A DNA stretch of 64,000 nt, from assembly GCF_020283565.1 (NCBI RefSeq), contig NC_060065.1, positions 23,672,409 to 23,736,408 on the forward strand. Reading direction: 5' to 3'. The position numbers and the translations under genes are program-made. Origin of the DNA: Trifolium pratense (lineage: Eukaryota; Streptophyta; Magnoliopsida; Fabales; Fabaceae). The notes below the pieces were generated by a model that worked only from the letters and a program-made list of their open reading frames with translations, was not told the origin of the DNA and did no database searches. The stretch's first letter is position 1. The number at the start of each line of letters is the position of its first letter. Of this stretch, positions 56,572 to 64,000 are shown in pieces.

Positions 56572-57311
56572 GCTGCTTATTTCATTTGGATGTACTTTTT
56601 CTGTATTTCTCTGGATTTTATTTTGGAAGGCTTAGGCCTCATGGATTGTAATTTGTACTATGTGATCCCTTATGTTCTGACATCCTGTGACTCTATGCTA
56701 CTTGATACTCTATGGATCTTTGTTTTTGCTCCTATTCTATGGTACTGACTTTATTTGTCAGAATTTATGGCTAAAAAGGGGGAGTAAAATGTGTTTATGT
56801 GCATGATGTGATGAAGAATGCTATAGCATCTAGTATAGCATGTTTTCTTATATGCATGTTTTGAGGGGGAGTGAAGAGTATGCATGTGTTGAGGGGGAGT
56901 AGGTAGAATTTATTTTTCTACTACTTTTAATATGCATGCTTATATAGGAATTTATTTTTCCTATTCTCTGTGGCGTTGCTTAAATTTTAAGGAGTTTATT
57001 TCTCCGATCTTGAATCCACTATGTGAGAGTTTATTTCTCTCTATCTGTACTTTGAGGCTAAGATGTGTTATGTTCCGCTGTTGTATGCCTCTGATGCTTA
57101 CGTGCTAGCTATCTTTTCATCTGATGAATTCCTTTACTTTCTTTCCTAGTTGTGTGCGTATGTTGACTCGAAGGAAAGTTCAAATAGCTTAGCATCGTTC
57201 TACTTTCTTTCCTAGTTGTGTGCTTACGTTGACTCGAAGGAAAGTTTAGACTGTTTCTCTCTATGCACTGGCCTAAGGTTGTTTTAGCCAAAATTTGCCA
57301 AAGGGGGAGAT
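56572..57311 (+). other. Element E 3' region with multiple polypurine tracts
   Basis: AGGGGGAG tracts are near 56777, 56870, 56892 and 57302, the last abutting the LTR. The palindrome AATGCTATAGCATC is at 56817-56830, followed by a half-site. Confidence 0.85.
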
Positions 57312-58304
57312 TGTTGGTGTTTTGATTGGCTACATTTTTGCAAAAGACAACCAGCCAGATGCTGGACTGAGGTGCTGTAGCATTATAGTACAGCATCCTG
57401 ATGCTCTGTTTTTCGTGCAGAATTTTTATTTCAAATCTGAGTCAAGATTTGCTTCAATTATATATTCAGGCACGTGCGTCTGGGCAAAACGAGCCTTGCT
57501 CAGCAAGTTTTATTGAAGTCGGCTGAAGGAATGTTATTTAAAACAAAAATATAATTATATTATATTTTTGGCGTTTTTTTTGTTTGGTACAACATGAAAC
57601 AAACAAATTATATTTTTGAAATTAATTTAGGGTTGGGCCGCAATTCCTACAGCTGTATGTGTCTGAAGACCTAACTTGGACATCAAGACAATTGAAGACT
57701 ATAAATATGTGAAGCCTCAAGCCTTTACAACTCGTGTATTCTAAACCTTGTATTACAAAAGTGTGCGTTTTTAAGGTTTTAGTGTGTGTGTCTTTTGTGA
57801 GCCTTTCTTGTGTCGATTTGATGCAAGTTTAGGACTGGGTTCGTGTTGTTTATTGTAAGCTACTCCTAAGCTTTTAAGCACGGAGGTAGTGTGTGTGATT
57901 CACTCATAAGCTTTTAAGCAAGAGTGTGGTCTAGTTTCTAGGAGAGTGTCTCCATCCTGATTGTTATTATTGACAGCAACATAGTACGTGTTGTTAGAGG
58001 GAATTTGGGACGGGGTCTCATTATCTAAGAGGTTCTTGGGTAGGATTGCACGGGTAGTGTCTAAGTGATAAGTCAAGTACCGGGTGTTGGTCGAGGGCTT
58101 TGAACTAGAGCTATTATAGTGGATTCATTCCTGGATTGGTATCCCCCAGAGTAGGTGACGTTGCACTGAACTGGGTTAACAACTATCTGTCTTATTTATT
58201 ATTCTGCAATTTATTTATTTATTTCCTGTGTTCTGCAACTGTCTTGCTGCAACGTATGCTATAGCATCTTGTGCAGCATTGTGTTCACTGCGTGCTAGAT
58301 TTCA
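57312..58304 (+). repeat. Element E 3' LTR (993 bp)
   Basis: TGTTGGTG...ATTTCA with TATAAATA at 57710-57717. Palindromes are at 57371-57384 (U3) and 58255-58268 (near the end). Confidence 0.94.
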
Positions 58305-58309
58305 GTCAT

Positions 58310-59334
58310 CAAACCAAGCACTGCACCGTACCTTACGGTGGACCGCATTTCTCTATTTTCATAAATTAAATAATAAGTCACACTTAATTATTTAATTACT
58401 AATAAGTCCTACTTATTATTTTATAAATAAGTCTTACCTATTTATTTCTCTCATCTATCTGTTCTTTGTGTGTGACCCTATAGGTTCTCGTAACGTTGGC
58501 AATAATATTAAATCACATATTTAATATTATAAACAGTGAGCGGTATCTAGCAACACATCACTGCTACCCAAGTGACGAGAATGTCATGTGATCTGACGAA
58601 ACCTTTCTGTGATAACGATCGTGTGTATAATTACCCCTTTGCCCTTATGTCTATATTGAACACAAGGCATAGTATGTCACCCTTGCTAAGTTCAATATTG
58701 GGCCCATAGACATATCTCCTGTTTTGTAGGAGGGGCAAATTTCATCTAGGTCACTCATGTCCCTCAGCATGATTCGTGGAATACCCATCAACCAACTTTA
58801 TAGTCATCCTGTTACGGATAAGGTTTGAATGGCAACAAGGTAATACACTCCTACATCTAGGGTACATAGTGATTTCAGGTCGAAGGGTGGAATACACCAT
58901 TATCACTATGAGAATAACTTATGACACTTTTCATAACATACTATGTAGTATTCTCATGGTGGGTCAATCCAATATAAATATTACTCCTAACATTTATATC
59001 TATGTGAAGACTTGATAGCTCATATCCATGACTCGTGAGATGAGGTCATCAGTCTACTCACATAATAGTCTCTATGTTTTATCGTTATCCCACATCACAG
59101 TAAAACTTGACTATGGATACTTTAAGAATAGTGTCCTTATGTTTAATGGAGTCTCACTATTAAGTCACACTTAATGTTCCATTACTTAGACTAGCTATTC
59201 TACGGACTTTATTAGTTTCAAATAAACATAATAAAGAAATGTCTTATTATATATATTAAATATATATAAATCAAAGTCATCATACAAAAGACGATTCTAT
59301 CAAAATAGATTGGCTTTTAGGGCTTACTCCAACA
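58310..59334 (-). repeat. Element F 5' LTR, second block
   Basis: It continues after the duplicated GTCAT and ends with the LTR terminus at 59334, followed by TSD TTGAG. Confidence 0.93.
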
Positions 59335-59339
59335 TTGAG

Positions 59340-60432
59340 TGCATTTCCACTATGTTATGTTATTATTCATAATACCATTTTTTTTTTGTATATTTCATAA
59401 TACCATATTTATATGTACTAATTGTTTTTTTTACAAACTAATTTTTTTTTTGTTATTCATCTGTAGTAAAGTATCAAACAAGTTTGAAGACAATTTTTAC
59501 TTACTACCCTACAACAATATCACTTATTTTTTCAAGGAAAATATCATTAAAATTATTAAAACAACAAAACCATCATTTTAATTGTAACAGAAAAAAAAAA
59601 AAAACATTTTAATTTTTATATTACCTATTCTTTGTGATAGAGCAGTTATTCATTTATATTCAATTATATTTGTCTTTTGAGGTAACCGTGAAAATAAAAC
59701 CACAAATCCACCTTAATTCATTTGTAAATTAGTTACAATAAGAAAAATGAATGTATGAGAAGATCAAGTTTCTTATAACGATAATAAATCATTAAATAAT
59801 TTGTGGTAAAAATTACGCTATAAGTATAAATTAGTCTATCAACTCTTAATATTTTATACTAATTATATATGTATTTCTTTTTATTTTGTGTGTTCATTCT
59901 CCATTGTTAAATATAACGATTTATATATTAGTAATTAATGGTTATTATTGATTTGCACTAACAATGGTGATGTTGATTGATGAAATATATATATATTTCT
60001 TGGTAGTTTGATGATTATTATTGAATTACACTAACAAATTACTTCGTAATTATTTATGTTAGTCAAGTGACTCCAAACGACACAAGAGGGGGGGGTGAAT
60101 TGTGTACTCAAAAAATGATTAAAAATAAGCACTTAAAATATTTTAACCAAATAAAAATAACTTGTAGCGAGAAATAAAAGAGATGAAAGGGTAAGAAGAA
60201 AAACACAAAGAAATTATCCTGGTTCGGCCAAAAACAAAGGGTTTACTCCAGTCCCCAAGGAAAGCACCTTGAGATTTCACTAAACCAAGCTTTTATAACA
60301 GGATAAGCTAATAACCTTTACAACCGAGAACTCTCAACACAAACAATGGGATATCACCTCCCTTGTGCAAGAGTCTCTAAACCAAGAGATATCACCTCTC
60401 TTGAAAACCTTGGGATCACACCAAATACAATA
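59340..60432. other. AT-rich flank and a probable LTR fragment
   Basis: 59340 to about 60060 is AT-rich DNA in which I see nothing recognisable. From about 60067 to 60432 it looks like the end of another Sirevirus-type LTR on the minus strand. The text GACACAAGAGGGGGGGGTGA followed by ATTGTG is the reverse complement of the CACAATTCA-CCCCCCCTC-type end seen in SIRE-A LTRs. E2 is inserted in this fragment. Confidence 0.4.
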
Positions 60433-61421
60433 TGTTGGTGTTTTGATTGGCTACATTTTGCAAAAGCCAACCAGCCAGATGCTGGACTGAGGTGATGTAG
60501 CATTATAGTACAGCATCCTGATGCTCTGTTTTTCGTGCAGAATTTTTATTTCAAATCTGAGTCAAGATTTGCTTCAATTATATATTCAGGCACGTGCGTC
60601 TGGGCAAAACGAGCCTTGCTCAGCAAGTTTTATTGAAGTCGGCTGAAGGAATGTTATTTAAAACAAAAATATAATTATATTATATTTTTGGCGTTTTTTT
60701 TGTTTGGTACAACATGAAACAAACAAATTATATTTTTAAAATTAATTTAGGGTTGGGCCGCAATTCCTACAGCTGTACATGTCTGAAGACCTAACTTGGA
60801 CATCAAGACAATTGAAGACTATAAATATGTGAAGCCTCAAGCCTTTACAACTCATGTATTCTAAACCGTGTTGTTTACAAAGTGTGAGTTTTTAAGGTTT
60901 AGAGTTTGTGTCTTTTGTCAGCCTTTCTTGTGTCAATTTGATGCAAGTTTAGGACTGTGTTTTGGTTGTTAATTGTAAGCTACTCCTAAGCTTTGAAGCA
61001 CGGAGTTAGCGTGTGTGATTCACTCAAAAGCTTTTAAGCAAGAGTGTGGTCTAGTTTCTAGGAGAGTGTCTCCATCTTGATCGTTATTATTGACAGCAAC
61101 ATGGTACGTGTTGTTAGAGGGAATTTGGGACGGGGTCTCATTATCTAAGAGGTTCTTAGGTAGGATTGCACGGGTAGTGTCTAGGTGATAAGTCAAGTAC
61201 CGGGTGTTGGTCGAGGGCTTTGAACTAGAGCTATTATAGTGGATTCATTCCTGGATTGGTATCCCCCAGAGTAGGTGACGTTGCACTGAACTGGGTTAAC
61301 AAATGATCTGTGTTATTTATTTTTCTGTCGTTTATTGCTTTATTTTATTCAGCGCCTGTCTTGCTGCAACATATGCTATAGCATCTTGTGCAGCATTGTG
61401 TTCACTGCGTGCCAGATTTCA
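60433..61421 (+). repeat. Element E2 5' LTR (989 bp)
   Basis: TGTTGGTG...ATTTCA with TATAAATA at 60830-60837. The palindrome TATGCTATAGCATC is at 61372-61385, just before the end. Confidence 0.94.
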
Positions 61422-61423
61422 AT

Positions 61424-61435
61424 TGGCATCAGAGC
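61424..61435 (+). other. Element E2 primer binding site
   Basis: TGGCATCAGAGC, two bases after the LTR, one mismatch to the tRNA-iMet-type site. Confidence 0.9.
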
Positions 61436-61485
61436 AGGCACCCTTTCTGGTTATAGGGTGAGCTCCAGGGAGAATGTCTGGAAAC

Positions 61486-64000
61486 ATGGACAAAGAAGGA
61501 GGGCTTGTAAGCAGACCACCGCTTCTCGTTGGTGTCTCCAATATGATTATTGGAAATCACGCATGATTGCTTTCCTAAAATCTATGGATAGCAAAACTTG
61601 GAAAGCTGTTCTGAAAGGATGGGACCCCCCTGTGGTCATGGACAAAGATGGAAAGCCAACACTTGAACTAAAAGCTGAGGAGGACTGGTCTAAAGAAGAA
61701 GATGAGCTTGCTTTGGGAAACTCAAAAGCATTATATGCATTATACAATGGGGTAGACAAACACATCTTCAAACTGATCAAAAAATGCGTCTCAGCAAAGG
61801 AAGCTTGGAAGATTCTTGAAACTGTTCATGAAGGTACCCCTAAGGTAAAAATGTCTAAGTTACAGATTCTTACTACTCAGTTTGAAAATTTACGTATGAA
61901 GGATGAGGAAACGATTCAATATTTTCATATGACTATTCTAGATTATGATAATCAATTTGATTCTTTGGGGGAGAAAATTCCCGAAGAAAAGTTAGTAAGG
62001 AAAATGCTCAGATCTCTTCCAAAGAAGTTTGATATGAAAGTCACAGCTATGGAAGAAGGCAAAGACATATCTCAGATGAAGCTGGATGAACTGGTTGGAT
62101 CACTCCAAACTTATGAAAGTGCTGCAAATGAAAGAATTGAAAAGAAAAACAAAAGCATTGCTTTTTCATCCAAAAATGATGAAGAAGATCTGGAGGAGGA
62201 TGAAGAATCTAATGAAAGTATCTCTGAAGCTATGGAGTTGCTGGGAAAACAGTTCAACAAAGTTCTAAAACAAATGGACAAAAGACCCAGACCAAATTCT
62301 AAGAATGATGCTCCAGGCACTATGCGCAGCATTGTGAATCAAGGAAAACCTAAGAGTGATGAAAAGTCAAGCTTAAACAAGAATATTCAATGTCATGAAT
62401 GCGAGGGATATGGTCACATCAGACCTGAATGTCCAACATATCAGAAAAGAACGAAGAAAGGACTAACTGTCAGTTGGACTGATGATGATGACTCAGAAGA
62501 TGATACAGCATCTGTGACTGCCAAACATATCTCAGTCTTAACAGGTACTATTACATCTGATATAGAATCTTGTGATGGAGAGGTAACCTACGAAGAACTT
62601 GCTGATTCTTACAGAGAACTCTGCCTCAAGAGTGGAGAAATATGCAGAGTCATTGAGAAACAAAAGGTAACCATCAATCAATTGAAGGTAGAAAAATTTG
62701 AAAATATATCAAAGATGGATGAGCTCCAGAAGAAGGTAAATTATCTATCCTCTGATCTTGATGAAGCTAAGGAAGTCATTGAAAAATTAAATGCTGACAT
62801 TTGGCGTTTGAGAAAATTCTCTGACATGCTGTATAAAGATGATGATCATCTTGATAAACTTCATAAAGCTGATGGTCAACTAGAAGAAATCTTAGAGAAA
62901 AATGTTCTAAAGCCTAAACATATTGGGCTTAGTTATGAGAATGTCAACAAACACAAAGGTTACAGCTCAGATCTCACGTACATGCATCCAAAAAAAACTC
63001 ATAAGCGAAAGATGCCTCAACAGATGCTACAGCATCATAAGCAGCATCCCTTGTCAAAGAACAAAAGAAAAAATCACTCTTGGATATGTCACTACTGTTG
63101 TAGAAAAGGGCATATAAGACCTTTTTGTTACAAATTGTTTGGATACCCTAACAGGCATCATCAGCCTAAACCAGTTTCCACAACTGCCTCCACTCAACAA
63201 GAATGGAAACCTAAAGGTAAGAATGTGAAGACCAGTGATGGTACTCAACTTGAGAAGAAGATTACTGCTCTGGTTGCTCACACATCACTTAGAGCTTCAT
63301 CAAGGGAAGACTGGTATTTCGATAGTGGTTGTTCAAGACACATGACCGGAATTGGAAAATTTCTTGTTGATTTAAAGTCTTACTCAACTAGTTTTGTAAC
63401 TTGTGGTAATGGTACTAAAGGAGAAATTGTTGGTATAGGGGAGCTCAACAGTAATAGCTTGCCTAAACTAAGCAATGTGTTGTTAGTAAAAGGATTGACT
63501 GTAAATTTAATAAGCATTAGTCAATTATGCGACCAAGGGATGAAGGTAAACTTCACCAAGTCTGAATGTTTGGTTACAAATGATGAGGGTGAAATTTTGA
63601 TGAGGGGCGTCAGATCAAAAGACAACTGCTACTTATGGGTGCCCCAAGAAGAGGCAAATGTGTCGACATGCTTAATCACGAAAGAAGATGAAATAAAATT
63701 GTTGCACCAAAAACTTGGTCATCTCAACCTAAGAAGCATGAAGAAAGCTATACCTGAAGAAGCCATCAAGGGCTTGCCAAATCTCAAGATCGAAGAAGGA
63801 AGCATTTATGGTGAATGCCAAATTGGAAAACAAACCAAGAAGCCACATCCAAAGCTGCAGCATCTTACCACTACTAGAGTTCTTGAGCTTCTACACATGG
63901 ATTTGATGGAACCGATGCAAACTGAAAGCTTAGGAGGAAAAAGGTATGCCTATGTTGTTGTAAATGATTTCTCTAGATATACCTGGATAAATTTTATTGG
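61486..64000 (+). pseudogene. Element E2 gag-pol, frameshifted near start, cut by window end
   Basis: ATG at 61486 (MDKEGGLVSRPP). A 1-nt deletion at about 61540 (AATAT where relatives have AACTAT) breaks the frame after about 18 codons. The proper frame is then open from 61542 to 64000. It reads the Gag core (DYWKSRMIAFLK), CCHC knuckle (CHECEGYGHIRPEC), coiled coil, second knuckle (CHYCCRKGHIRPFC), protease DSG (near 63312-63326) and integrase. In the integrase zinc domain the first Cys of the pair is Tyr (IYGEC, near 63804) and VVDD is VVND (near 63965). About 60% of Gag-Pol is visible. It is a recently decayed copy, or one whose real start is rescued differently. Confidence 0.88.

Larger units (their letters stand above)
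54506..58304 (+). mobile_element. Element E: Sirevirus-type copia reduced to LTR pieces and envelope-like ORF
   Basis: TSD is GTCAT. It has a truncated 5' LTR (54506-54971), then directly the envelope-like ORF, a multi-PPT 3' region and a complete 3' LTR. The rest of the 5' LTR, primer site, gag and pol are deleted at about 54971. Since the primer site is needed for reverse transcription, the deletion most likely happened after insertion or during a template switch in the last cycle. The LTR matches the 60433 element (E2). Confidence 0.93.
47739..59334 (-). mobile_element. Element F: degenerate Ty1/copia element
   Basis: TSD TTGAG is at 47734-47738 and 59335-59339. The left LTR is 47739-49133. 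The right LTR is split by element E into 54136-54505 and 58310-59334, which rejoin to exactly 1395 bp, the same as the left. By eye about 20 differences (1.4%). The internal region has no long ORF but keeps reverse transcriptase remnants. It is the second-oldest insertion in the window after D. Confidence 0.93.
60433..64000 (+). mobile_element. Element E2: Sirevirus-type copia element, continues past window end
   Basis: The LTR (60433-61421) is close to element E's. Primer site, gag and pol through the start of integrase are present. The right end and 3' LTR are beyond the window, so no target duplication can be checked. It gives the gag-pol that element E has lost. Confidence 0.93.

Noticed and set aside
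54506..58304. Element E as a host gene with its own promoter
   Set aside because: The 5-bp duplication, LTR ends and PPTs show it is a retroelement insertion; a gene role remains only a hypothesis.

Overview
The window is plant nuclear DNA that consists almost entirely of nested transposable elements. The repertoire (Sirevirus-type Ty1/copia elements with envelope-like ORFs, Athila/Tat-type Ty3/gypsy elements with tRNA-Asp primer sites, a RepHel Helitron) indicates a flowering plant with a repeat-rich genome. The SIRE-like elements resemble those of legumes, but that is a guess. I see no intact ordinary host gene. The only non-transposon coding sequence is a spliced gene fragment carried by the Helitron.

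Layout, solved from LTR ends and target-site duplications (TSDs). (1) 1-5262: a Helitron with its left end outside the window, holding a broken RepHel gene and a multi-exon captured gene fragment. It ends in a hairpin plus CTAG. (2) The Helitron sits inside the 5' LTR of gypsy-like element D (5263-8147 and 46404-47364). (3) A SIRE-type copia element, SIRE-A (8148-46403, TSD ATTGT), split D's 3' LTR. (4) Inside SIRE-A is copia element B-outer (11093-30030, TSD GAGAT). Inside B-outer is B-inner (13980-23550, TSD AAGAG/ATGAG), a structurally complete element with an open 1647-aa Gag-Pol, a UAG-CAGUUA readthrough stop and an envelope-like ORF. (5) Also inside SIRE-A is gypsy element C (33221-41966, minus strand, TSD GCACT). 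It has Gag-protease plus a second ORF but no reverse transcriptase or integrase, and its two 1296-bp LTRs differ at one site by eye. (6) 47739-59334: an older degenerate copia element F (minus strand, TSD TTGAG). Its 5' LTR is interrupted by E (54506-58304, TSD GTCAT), a SIRE-type element reduced to LTR pieces and the envelope-like ORF. (7) From 60433 to the window end: E2, a fuller relative of E with a nearly open gag-pol.

LTR divergence by eye agrees with the nesting: D about 1.7%, F about 1.4%, SIRE-A about 0.3%, B-outer, B-inner and C about 0.1%. SIRE-A and C are coding-defective yet have near-identical LTRs, so they were probably mobilised in trans.

The most interesting signal is that SIRE-A, B, E and C each carry many copies of their own short imperfect palindrome: AGAA-YR-TTCT in SIRE-A, CARRTGT-N4-RCAYYTG in B, RATGCT-NN-AGCATC in E/E2, and CACGC-SGC-GCGTG in C. 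These occur in LTRs and also in leaders, coding regions and 3' regions. In C they form paired arrays with alternating spacings of about 21 and 50 bp (about 2 and 5 helical turns), once next to the LTR TATA box and once upstream of the second ORF. B, E and C also encode related basic/acidic proteins (envelope-like or 'putative plant transposon protein' type). I propose, as an untested hypothesis, a family-specific protein-DNA self-recognition system.
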